A DNA stretch of 33,182 bases from Candidatus Thorarchaeota archaeon (GTDB taxonomy: Archaea > Asgardarchaeota > Thorarchaeia > Thorarchaeales > Thorarchaeaceae): assembly GCA_016840825.1 (NCBI GenBank), contig JAEORN010000186.1:1-33182 (forward strand), written 5' to 3'. Below the pieces are notes generated by a model that worked only from the letters and a program-made list of their open reading frames with translations, searched no databases and was not told where the DNA came from. The position numbers were made by a program, and so were the translations under genes. Positions within the stretch are counted from its first letter, which is position 1, and the number at the start of each line of letters is the position of its first letter. This document shows positions 16,055-23,897 of the stretch, piece by piece.

Positions 16055-19000
16055 ATGAAACGAGGCATAGCTCTAATCATTATAGTTGCTGTTTTGTTTT
16101 CCTCTTCACACCTCGTTTTATTCGAAAAGGATAACAGAAGTCTCAATTTACCAGAGACCAAGGATTGTAGTGAATTGGCACAAGAATACTATCACTCACC
16201 AATCCATATCTCCACCATCGGGAATTTTGCTGAACAGGGATTTCCAGGAAGCGGAACTGCTGAAGACCCCTTCATAATAGAAAACCTACGTATAGAAAGC
16301 GCTGCGTGGTGCATCAGGATTGCAAGTATAACTGCTCATTTCGTTATTAGAAATTGTAGTTTCTTTGGTGTGGGCCTCGGAATGGAATTCATTCTTGTTC
16401 AGAATGGACGTGTTGAGAACTGCTCCTTTTATACAACTACCAATGGTGTTGATTTAACCGAGGTTGAGAGTTGCGTTTTTACAAGGAATTACTTCAATTC
16501 ATCGCGGAATCCGATTGCAATAGACCGCGCTCAAGAATGCAATTTCACCGATTCTCGTATTATAACAGATCCTACTAACACTCGACCCATGATAGTTGAA
16601 AATTCTAGAGGTCTCATAATAGATAATATAACCATCCTTGGAAACAGCGAGTGGATTCCTTCCCTTCAAATATTAAATGCCAATAGTACAATCATATCCA
16701 ATTTGAATGTCACTTCGATTGATGTGGGGATTTCAATCATATCCTCTACGCAGATATTCCTCTTGAATAGTTCAATCAAATCTCAACACTATGGAGTTTA
16801 TTTGAGTAATACTGAAAACTGCATTCTATCCCAGATTAGTGTCAACTCGCCAACTGTCGCAATGTCAATAGAAGATTCTCAAAGTTGCACTTTTGATAGA
16901 GTTGAAATTACAGGATACCCAACGGACTCCTTATTTATCTATAGAACTGAAGATCTGTTGATACAGAATTCAGATTTGGGTGTTGGGATTATTCATATAT
17001 GGGGAGACTCATTGAACTACTGGTCACATACTTTTGTGAATGTTTCCAGTATGGGAAAGACTGTTGGTTTTTTGGAGGGAGTTACAGAAGGAACATATGA
17101 TGTTTCATCATATTCACATTTATTCGTGGTTTCTTGCGAAGACTCCATTTTCATATGTAATGACACTGCATCGCTCATCTCTCTTGAAGTGGCTTTCTCG
17201 TATCGATGTGTATTCGAAGGGATGAATCTAACAGGACCATCAGGTACAATGCTCTATGTATTCAGAAGTCACGGACTAGAAATCAATAATCTTGTCGACA
17301 ATGGAGTACGGGATAATGCTATCATGATAAATGATTGTAATGAAGTTGATTTAACAAATTTCACTGTTATTTCAAACTCGATTGAGATTTTGCTTTCGGG
17401 ATCATGTAACTTGGTTTCTGGAAATATAAGCTCCCTTGGGTATGGAGTCATGATAGAAAACTCTGTCGAATGTAGAATTCAGGATTGTCAAATTACATCC
17501 AATAGCATGGGGAGTGTTCTACTCTATAATTCCGTCAGTTGTAGTATTGTTAGATGCAAGCTAAATCTTCAATTGGATATACTAGGTTCTTTTGATATCA
17601 ACTATAATCTCAGTATTGAAAACGTGACAGTTGATAATCGGAAACTCGGTTATTTTTACGATGCAAATACTATGACAATTGATTTGACAGAGTATGGTCA
17701 GATTATCTTGCTGGAGTGTAACAGCATTTCAATGGATGGAAACGGAGAAACAGCACTTGCAGGCCTAACAATAATCAGATGCTATGATATCAAAGCAAAA
17801 AGCTTCGCCTTTCTTTCAGATTCTGGGCTATATGTTCGCGAATGTAGCGACATCGTCCTACAAGATATCACATCTCTGTTATGGGGTTACATATCGATAG
17901 AGGATTCCTCCAACGTGACAATTGACCAACTTAGTACAACATCCTCCAATGTGTATTTCTATAACTCAGCGATTCTTACGGTTAACACGAGTGAATTCAT
18001 TGATTGCTCGGTCCACGCATATACCTGTGTGTCCTTACAAATCAGAGGATGTACATTTCAATCAAATTGGAGTCCACTGTATTTTTCAGCTATAGAAAAT
18101 AGCACCATCACAAACTGCTCAATATCAAATACAGATGATGCTGCTCTTTCCTGCTGGAGTGTAATTAATTGTGTTATCAGCTTCAATTCTATCTCAGCAG
18201 GAGGATATGGATTGTACATGGAAGCAGCATCAAACACAACGGTATTGCAGAATGTGATAATCAGCTCCTGGGAAGGAATTCATATTGCGAATTCGAATAA
18301 TCTGACTGTAGATTCAAACTCAATCATCGAATCATTTTATGCGGGAATTCACTGTAATAGAATGTCTGATAGTATTGTGAGTAGCAACTTCGTTCAGAAT
18401 TCCACTAGGACCGGAATTTACATAGAAAACTGCAATAACATTTCACTAGCATTGAATTGTGTTGTCGATAGCCACGAAATGGGAATTGTTCTTGAGGGAT
18501 CATCAGAAACTATCATCTGGGGTAATTTCCTTGCACGTAATCTAGAAGGAAACGCCTTTGATGATGGACTCACAAATGAATGGCATCTTCAAGACATCGG
18601 AAATTACTGGAGTGATCTTGGCAATAATACAGCAATGGATTTCGAGAGCGGTCCATCTTCAATCGATAATTATCCACTTAGGATTGCAGGTAATACCTCC
18701 GACTTGCCTGCATTAAGAATCGTTAATGATATGCAAATTCACTTTGGAGAAGAGAATTTACGCATAGATTGGATAGTATGGACAGATAGACCTGTCAAGA
18801 TTGAAATTTACTATAATAATTTCATAGTGTCGACAGATGAAATAACTCATTCTGAGTTAATTTCATGGGAGATTTCTAGTTTCACCCTGGGCGTTTCAAG
18901 TTACAGGATTGCGATCTATCAGGATGGGACTCTTATCGCACAAGACATCGTCATTATTGAAGTTCTTGCTTCGACATCTCTTGTAACATCTGTCATAGCG

Positions 19001-19102
19001 TCTGTAGCAATTATTAGTTTGGTTTTAGTTATTGAGATTCACAGAAGAAAAAGGATGGAGGGAGTTCGAAGAACAACTCCCCAGAGTGATATCGATGTGT
19101 AG
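16055..19102 (+). CDS. Large secreted right-handed beta-helix (NosD-like) surface protein with C-terminal membrane anchor
   Basis: 1015 residues. A signal peptide (MKRGIALIIIVAVLFSSSH) is followed by 'GNFAEQGFPGSGTAEDPFII', the entry motif of NosD/periplasmic copper-binding-type beta-helix proteins. Then come many short degenerate repeats of the form 'N-x-I-x-x-C-x-I' (for example 'VIRNCSFFGVGLGME', 'ITNCSISNTDDAALSCW', 'GIYIENCNNISLALN') to about residue 850. A beta-sandwich-like segment follows, then a TM helix (about 978-998) and a basic cytoplasmic tail (EIHRRKRMEGVRR). N-glycosylation sequons are abundant. Such proteins display parallel beta-helices for carbohydrate or surface binding. 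No lyase active site can be identified, so the substrate is unknown. It is monocistronic, and its 3' end is 4 bp from that of the convergent Lon gene. Confidence 0.85.
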   Translation: MKRGIALIIIVAVLFSSSHLVLFEKDNRSLNLPETKDCSELAQEYYHSPIHISTIGNFAEQGFPGSGTAEDPFIIENLRIESAAWCIRIASITAHFVIRNCSFFGVGLGMEFILVQNGRVENCSFYTTTNGVDLTEVESCVFTRNYFNSSRNPIAIDRAQECNFTDSRIITDPTNTRPMIVENSRGLIIDNITILGNSEWIPSLQILNANSTIISNLNVTSIDVGISIISSTQIFLLNSSIKSQHYGVYLSNTENCILSQISVNSPTVAMSIEDSQSCTFDRVEITGYPTDSLFIYRTEDLLIQNSDLGVGIIHIWGDSLNYWSHTFVNVSSMGKTVGFLEGVTEGTYDVSSYSHLFVVSCEDSIFICNDTASLISLEVAFSYRCVFEGMNLTGPSGTMLYVFRSHGLEINNLVDNGVRDNAIMINDCNEVDLTNFTVISNSIEILLSGSCNLVSGNISSLGYGVMIENSVECRIQDCQITSNSMGSVLLYNSVSCSIVRCKLNLQLDILGSFDINYNLSIENVTVDNRKLGYFYDANTMTIDLTEYGQIILLECNSISMDGNGETALAGLTIIRCYDIKAKSFAFLSDSGLYVRECSDIVLQDITSLLWGYISIEDSSNVTIDQLSTTSSNVYFYNSAILTVNTSEFIDCSVHAYTCVSLQIRGCTFQSNWSPLYFSAIENSTITNCSISNTDDAALSCWSVINCVISFNSISAGGYGLYMEAASNTTVLQNVIISSWEGIHIANSNNLTVDSNSIIESFYAGIHCNRMSDSIVSSNFVQNSTRTGIYIENCNNISLALNCVVDSHEMGIVLEGSSETIIWGNFLARNLEGNAFDDGLTNEWHLQDIGNYWSDLGNNTAMDFESGPSSIDNYPLRIAGNTSDLPALRIVNDMQIHFGEENLRIDWIVWTDRPVKIEIYYNNFIVSTDEITHSELISWEISSFTLGVSSYRIAIYQDGTLIAQDIVIIEVLASTSLVTSVIASVAIISLVLVIEIHRRKRMEGVRRTTPQSDIDV

Positions 19103-19106
19103 TGTA

Positions 19107-21524
19107 TTATGAAGTACTAAAGGACGAATACTCTTTGATTCTCGATGCCATCTCAGAAAGTCTGTCATCAACAAGTTGAAAGATAGATCCTTCCTCAAAT
19201 CTACTATCATCGCTCCTTTTCCCTGCTTTCACACCAGTAAGAATTTCAATCCCTTCCTCAATGGTCTTTACTGGAAATATATGGAACATGCCTTTCTTTG
19301 CAGCTCCGACTATCTCTTCTTTTAACATTAGATTTTGTATATTGCTCTCAGGAATAAGTACACCATGAGTACCATTTAGTCCCTTGAGTTTGCATATTTC
19401 GTAGAATCCTTCAATCTTTTCATTGACTCCTCCAATCGCTTGGACTAGTCCATTTTGATCAACGGAGCCTGTAACTGCAAAGTTCTGTTTGATTGGCACA
19501 CCGGAAAGTACAGAGAGCAATGCATATAGCTCTGTGCTAGAAGCACTGTCACCATCCACACCTGAGTAGCTCTGTTCGAAAACAAGTCTAGCAGTCAGAC
19601 TCAATGGTTTATCTTGAGCGAAGATTTTCGAGAGGTATCCTCCAATTATCATAACACCTTTGGTGTGAATATTACCTCCGAGATTAGATTCACGCTCGAT
19701 ATCTACCAGACCTTGTCGTCCGACTCCGATGCTTGCAGTAACGCGTGAGGGTCCTCCAAAGGAAAAATCTCCGAATTGCATCACTGATAGACCGTTAACT
19801 TGACCAATAACGCTACCCTCAGTTTCTATTCGTATCACACCTCGTTCGATATACTCCTGTAATCTTTCTTGAATCAGATTAGACCTGTATATCTTTTCCT
19901 CAATTGCTTTCTGTATATGCTTGGCAGTGACTTGCTTAGAATTGTCCTGTGAAGCATAGAATGTGGCTTCTCTAATAATATCGGAAACATCAGCAAATTG
20001 GGTTGAGAGTTTCTCCTGGTCCTCTGCTAATCGTGAGCTATATTCTATCACCTTTGCAGCAGCTTTTGCATCTAGATGTTTCAGACTTTCACGACCACAG
20101 ACATTTGCCATAGCCCCTGCATAGTCCCTTATGTTCTCCTCATTCCTATCCATGGTTGTGTCGAAATGAGCTTTTACTTTGAATAACTCTTTGAAGTCAG
20201 GATCCTGAGAATAAAGTAGATGATAGACTTCAGTATCACCAACCAACACAACCTTGACATTCAAGGGTATAGGTTCAGGCTTCAGACTCTTTGCTGATAA
20301 CATTCCAGCCTGTACCATAAGATCCTCAATTTCAATTGCTTCGTTCTTTAAAGCACGCTTTAGACTTTCATAAGATCCTGGAGACTTTGCCAGCTCAGTT
20401 ATTGGAATCATCAGATATCCGCCATTGGCTTTATGGAGACTACCGGGCTTGATGAGAGTGAAATCTGTTGTTAGAACTCCATATCGTGCCTCTTTCTCAA
20501 TGCGTCCAAACAGATTTGTGTAGGTTGGATTTAGCTCTATCACAACGGGTGCACCCTCTGGCTGATGGGTACTCACCATTACATTTACTTCGTATTGTGT
20601 GAAAAATTGCTCAATCATAGCTGCAGCTTCTGGAGACTCTGGATTTTTGGCTTGGATAAAAGTGGCCAAATTATTGAGAATACTGTTCTCTACATCATCA
20701 ATATGCTTTGTTGCCTCATCAATTCCTTTGTAGAGGTCACGCATATCCGATATCATATCACCGATGGCATAAAGCGCCATGTCTTTGTTGAGCTCATCGA
20801 GTTTTCCACCGACGTCATTCTCAAGCTTTCGTAGTTGTCGCATTGCATTCCTCAAATCAGCATCAATCTCAGAACGTGCCTGAGTGATTCGGTCTATTGA
20901 ATCCGGATCTAAAGCAGCAATTTGTTCTTCGGTAAGAGGTTGTCCATTTACAACAGGAATAACAAGCAAACCCGCTTGTGAACCACGAAGGACGAATCCT
21001 TTCTCCTCTGCTTTCTTACTCACTTCCTCGAAAAGGGTCTTCCTTTCGGAATCTATTGCTTGAGTGGTAGCTTGCCTTCGTGTGATATAGTCTTCACTGT
21101 CAAATACTTCTGGAATAACTTGACGTGCAGTATCAATGAGGACACCCAATTCCTTCTTAAACTTCTCAGCCATACCCGAAGGAAGCTCTACTGCATTTGG
21201 CTCTGAGGGATTTTCGAAGTTGTATACATAGCACCAATCAGAAGGAGCTTCTCGATCTTTAGCACGATCTTTAAGGAATGCCGTCACTGTCGTAGTCTTG
21301 CCGGTCCCAGGAGCTCCTGCTGCATAAACATTGAACCCTTTTTCTTGAATTTCTAATCCGAAGCTAAGTGCTCGGAGTGCACGATCCTGTCCTATGATAT
21401 CATCATTGGGTGTTAGTTCAGCAGTTGTCTTGCATTGAATAACATCTGGACTGCAATAACGACGATATTTCTCAACATCTAGTTCTTTTACCAAGAGAAT
21501 CAACGCTCCTGTAAAAAGGGACAT
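19107..21524 (-). CDS. Lon-type AAA+ ATP-dependent protease
   Basis: 805 residues, the usual length for the Lon-related single-chain family with an AAA module split by a long helical insertion and a C-terminal S16 domain. The Walker A is 'GAPGTGKTTT' (70-79). The middle (about 150-320) is a coiled insertion ('QLRKLENDVGGKLDELNKD'), and 'HKANGGYLMIPITELAKSPG' marks the second part of the AAA module. The protease domain has catalytic S660 in 'GVDGDSASS' and K703 in 'GGVNEKIEG'. The 43-residue spacing is that of E. coli Lon Ser679/Lys722, so the dyad is intact. There is no LonB-type membrane insertion, so it is cytosolic. ATG 21524 is taken; a TTG at 21494 with AGGAG 11 nt upstream is possible and would remove ten residues. 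Confidence 0.92.
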   Translation of the reverse strand: MSLFTGALILLVKELDVEKYRRYCSPDVIQCKTTAELTPNDDIIGQDRALRALSFGLEIQEKGFNVYAAGAPGTGKTTTVTAFLKDRAKDREAPSDWCYVYNFENPSEPNAVELPSGMAEKFKKELGVLIDTARQVIPEVFDSEDYITRRQATTQAIDSERKTLFEEVSKKAEEKGFVLRGSQAGLLVIPVVNGQPLTEEQIAALDPDSIDRITQARSEIDADLRNAMRQLRKLENDVGGKLDELNKDMALYAIGDMISDMRDLYKGIDEATKHIDDVENSILNNLATFIQAKNPESPEAAAMIEQFFTQYEVNVMVSTHQPEGAPVVIELNPTYTNLFGRIEKEARYGVLTTDFTLIKPGSLHKANGGYLMIPITELAKSPGSYESLKRALKNEAIEIEDLMVQAGMLSAKSLKPEPIPLNVKVVLVGDTEVYHLLYSQDPDFKELFKVKAHFDTTMDRNEENIRDYAGAMANVCGRESLKHLDAKAAAKVIEYSSRLAEDQEKLSTQFADVSDIIREATFYASQDNSKQVTAKHIQKAIEEKIYRSNLIQERLQEYIERGVIRIETEGSVIGQVNGLSVMQFGDFSFGGPSRVTASIGVGRQGLVDIERESNLGGNIHTKGVMIIGGYLSKIFAQDKPLSLTARLVFEQSYSGVDGDSASSTELYALLSVLSGVPIKQNFAVTGSVDQNGLVQAIGGVNEKIEGFYEICKLKGLNGTHGVLIPESNIQNLMLKEEIVGAAKKGMFHIFPVKTIEEGIEILTGVKAGKRSDDSRFEEGSIFQLVDDRLSEMASRIKEYSSFSTS

Positions 21525-21581
21525 AATGATTAGTTAAGGATATCCATATCCCCCACTTTTATTTCATGAGATCAGCATGTT

Positions 21582-22547
21582 ATGGCCGTAGTCAGACAAA
21601 AAAGGAAATCAATACCTTATGCTCTTCCACTTTGGGATGTGATTAGAAGAGTGACAATTGAGAAGAATGATAGGAGATATTTAGTAAAATGCTCAGAGAG
21701 AGAATTGGAAAGGTCAACGAATCCTGTCAAGATCCTAGGGCTGTTTATCTCCCTCTCTTTGTTGGGTTTCTCTGTGTACAACATAGCAGGATATAATGCA
21801 TTATTTGACTATCAGACACGATTACTTGTTCGATTCCTTTTTTCGATATCATTGCTCACAATCGCAATTTCTACCGTAGGCAGGATTGCATCGGAGTATC
21901 GGTGTATACTCATGACATTCTTTGGAATTTCACTTGGATTCCTGCTGTCCAGCCTTTTCGGTAATTGGTATCTCGCTCTAGGCTATACTACATCCACTGT
22001 TGAGGGTTTGGCTCTAGCTAAATTCGCTGAAGTCGTTCCAATCTTAGTTGCTGTACTTCTCGTATCAAGAGCGACCGGATGCACATTAAATGATATTTTC
22101 ATGATTGGGGGTAAAATTCCCAAAAGTCTACTCCTTGGAATATTAGTTGTTCCTTTCGCTCTCGTTCAGTATCTTGTAATGGGAGGTCTCTCTGTAAATG
22201 TAGGATACCAAATAATCATAGGATGGATGCCTTGGCTTTTGCTATTCGGGTTCTCAAATGGCATTATGGAGGAGCTGATATTCAGAGGTATCATTTTCAA
22301 GAAGTATGAGCCACTTATGGGAAATAAAATAGCGCTAATTCAGACTTCCTCTATCTTCGCTATATTCCATACCTCACTATTGCCTTATATGGGATTTGTC
22401 ACAAATCTAGTATTCCTTGTCTTTCTATTCTTTCAGGGATTTGCTTGGGGATGGGTGATTCAAAAATCGGAAAGCATCTGGGGCGGTGTTCTTGCCCACA
22501 TGATTGCAGATATGTTGTTTGTAATAGTAATCTTTGGAATGGTCTAA
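21582..22547 (+). CDS. CPBP-family (Abi/CAAX-like) intramembrane metalloprotease
   Basis: 321 residues with about eight hydrophobic helices. The three glutamate/histidine motifs of the family are present: E230-E231-x3-R235 ('MEELIFRG'), F-x3-H263 ('FAIFHT') and H306-x3-D310 ('HMIAD'). The first 45 residues are basic and cytosolic (VRQKRKSIP ... IRRVTIEKNDRRY). Members cleave peptides or prenylated proteins in the membrane, and some are bacteriocin-immunity proteins; the substrate here is unknown. ATG 21582 lies close to a TATA-like cttttatttc near 21556, so a leaderless transcript is likely. It is divergent from the Lon gene with a 57-bp gap. Confidence 0.88.
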   Translation: MAVVRQKRKSIPYALPLWDVIRRVTIEKNDRRYLVKCSERELERSTNPVKILGLFISLSLLGFSVYNIAGYNALFDYQTRLLVRFLFSISLLTIAISTVGRIASEYRCILMTFFGISLGFLLSSLFGNWYLALGYTTSTVEGLALAKFAEVVPILVAVLLVSRATGCTLNDIFMIGGKIPKSLLLGILVVPFALVQYLVMGGLSVNVGYQIIIGWMPWLLLFGFSNGIMEELIFRGIIFKKYEPLMGNKIALIQTSSIFAIFHTSLLPYMGFVTNLVFLVFLFFQGFAWGWVIQKSESIWGGVLAHMIADMLFVIVIFGMV

Positions 22548-22558
22548 TGATGTATTGT

Positions 22559-22589
22559 AAAAAAAGGTGGGAAGGAGTGAATCTCCTTC
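22559..22589 (-). terminator. Intrinsic-type terminator of the MscL-like gene
   Basis: A perfect 7-bp stem GAAGGAG/CTCCTTC (22571-22577 and 22583-22589) with a 5-nt loop lies just past the MscL-like stop. On the minus strand it is followed five bases later by seven T residues (22559-22565). It sits between convergent genes but carries the T tract only on the minus strand. Confidence 0.6.
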
Positions 22590-22598
22590 AATGTTAGA

Positions 22599-22988
22599 TT
22601 AGTCGATGCCCATCTTGGCAGTTAGTTTGACTAATAGAAACATAATGAATGCCATAATAATGAAGGTTAGGAGGTTACCTGCGAACAATCCAATCATTAT
22701 TCCTGATGATGCCCCTTCGCTCAATGGAATATAAATATCAGCCCAAGAATCGGCGCTTGGTACAAATAGACCAATAACGGGCATTATGATGTCATAGACG
22801 AAGGATTGAATCAATTGGCCGAGATATATAGCTAGAATGAATGCTACTGCCAGACCAATGACTTTGTATTTCTTTAGAAACTCTGTGAACTCCTGAACTA
22901 TACCAGTTGGAGGCGGAGCTGGCGTCGGAGGAGTTAGGAGATTCCTAATTTCTCTTAATTCTTCCAATACTTGTTCTTCATTTGACAT
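22599..22988 (-). CDS. mscL: MscL-like large-conductance mechanosensitive channel
   Basis: 129 residues, the typical MscL length. The first pore helix region 'GLAVAFILAIYLGQLIQSFV' followed by 'YDIIMPVIGLF' is the recognisable MscL TM1 signature. A short extracellular loop (about 73-92) and TM2 (about 93-122) then end in 'KLTAKMGID'. The N-terminus has an unusual charged helix and a Pro-rich linker (EELREIRNLLTPPTPAPPP) ahead of TM1 in place of the short amphipathic S1 of bacterial MscL. It opens at high membrane tension to release small solutes. The start is ATG 22988. It is the second mechanosensitive channel in the window, after MscS. Confidence 0.8.
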   Translation of the reverse strand: MSNEEQVLEELREIRNLLTPPTPAPPPTGIVQEFTEFLKKYKVIGLAVAFILAIYLGQLIQSFVYDIIMPVIGLFVPSADSWADIYIPLSEGASSGIMIGLFAGNLLTFIIMAFIMFLLVKLTAKMGID

Positions 22989-23068
22989 TTGGTTTGGTCT
23001 CCGTGAATTTAGTAAAAGACCTTCATTCTACTATGATAAATAGATTCTCAAATGGCGATGTTAGAGGG

Positions 23069-23102
23069 AAAAATGCTGAGAGGACTCGTAGAGGAGTCCT
23101 CT
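23069..23102 (-). terminator. Hairpin plus T5 after the SSB gene
   Basis: A perfect 9-bp stem AGAGGACTC/GAGTCCTCT (23079-23087 and 23094-23102) with a 6-nt loop starts 25 bp past the SSB stop codon. On the minus strand five T residues follow (23069-23073). Confidence 0.55.
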
Positions 23103-23126
23103 AGTCATGATGATAATGGGAAATTT

Positions 23127-23681
23127 CTAACGACGCCTACTGCCGTAGCCACGATCCCTTCTATCGCGACCACCGTCGCCATCACCATAGCCACGATCAC
23201 GTCCGCCGCCACCATAGCCACGATCACGTCCACCGCCACCGTATCTTCTATCGCCACCGCCGCGTCGATATCCACCACCTCCCCGCCTGAAGTCTTCATG
23301 CTCCTCAGCAGACATATCATTCTCCATGTTGACTTCCTCAATGGCTGACTCAGCCTCGGAAATCTCACCGTACTTTCCAATATTCAGTCGAAGATTTCTT
23401 CTAAACAATCCAGTGTAGCCATTCTTCAGCAAATAGGTTGAACCGACTTGCATCGTTTCAATGCTTTCATCCCAGAGAGGGACTTGTACAATCCCAGTCG
23501 AATCACCAACTGTTGCATCGGCAACGCGATGTGTTTCTCCGTCATTTCGCGAAGCTACTTCACGAGTTTCTCCAATCTCTACCACTTTGAATGTGATGGT
23601 GATGTTTTTCATGCGGGGTTTCAACTCCGCAATATTAGCCTCAATAGGTTCTCTATCGTAGGACATTGTAAATTCTCTCAT
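23127..23681 (-). CDS. ssb: Single-stranded DNA-binding protein, single OB fold with RGG tail
   Basis: 184 residues. Residues about 12-115 match the crenarchaeal-type SSB OB fold: 'IAELKPRMKNITITFKVVEI', 'THRVADATVGDSTGIVQVPL' then W, 'MQVGSTYLLKNGYTGLFRRN', 'LRLNIGKYGEISE'. This is the same order as Sulfolobus SSB. An acidic linker (about 110-130) leads to a 50-residue tail of Arg-Gly-Gly-Tyr-Asp repeats (RDRGYGGGGRDRGYG). In Sulfolobus SSB the tail serves protein contacts; here an RNA- or protein-binding or condensate role is possible. ATG 23681 is the longest start; ATG 23666 (MSYDREPIE) is equally plausible. The tail is encoded by near-identical direct DNA repeats. Confidence 0.88.
   Translation of the reverse strand: MREFTMSYDREPIEANIAELKPRMKNITITFKVVEIGETREVASRNDGETHRVADATVGDSTGIVQVPLWDESIETMQVGSTYLLKNGYTGLFRRNLRLNIGKYGEISEAESAIEEVNMENDMSAEEHEDFRRGGGGYRRGGGDRRYGGGGRDRGYGGGGRDRGYGDGDGGRDRRDRGYGSRRR
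23130..23282 (-). repeat. GC-rich direct repeats encoding the SSB RGG tail
   Basis: Plus-strand reading shows repeated units such as catagccacgatcacgtcc followed by gccgccac or accgccac, plus degenerate copies. They encode GRDRGYGGG-type units. The stretch is far more GC-rich than its surroundings and is a likely site of repeat-number variation. Confidence 0.6.
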
Positions 23682-23897
23682 TTTTACGAATTAGCAGGTG
23701 CGTCAAAAACATGATATGCTAGGATGGATGTGCGAAAAGGGAATGACCTGATTCGAAACTCCGTAACAGCGCCAATGAATTTGTCTACCTGCACATGTAC
23801 GTCCGATATAAATCCTTATTATTTTGTCCATTATTGAGTTGCCATCATTGCTTGGTGCGTAGATTTCATATTTTGAAAGATTCATAGATTGACACAT

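Noticed and set aside
21582..22547. CPBP protease considered as part of an immunity or toxin system
   Set aside because: No bacteriocin precursor, toxin or defence gene is adjacent; the neighbours are Lon and MscL-like genes on the other strand.
23052..23380. Open frames on both strands over the SSB tail (Thr/Ile/Ala-rich and Val/Ala-rich)
   Set aside because: They arise from the GC-rich direct repeats that encode the RGG tail; the SSB frame alone has a conserved domain.
23740..23770. Sequence gattcgaaactcc resembling a tRNA T-arm
   Set aside because: The flanking bases do not form a 5-bp T stem, and no acceptor or anticodon stem can be drawn on either strand. No tRNA was found anywhere in the window.
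23703..23897. 64-codon minus-strand frame in the gap upstream of SSB
   Set aside because: No start signal or family resemblance; it spans the promoter region of the M24 peptidase gene and probably is not coding.
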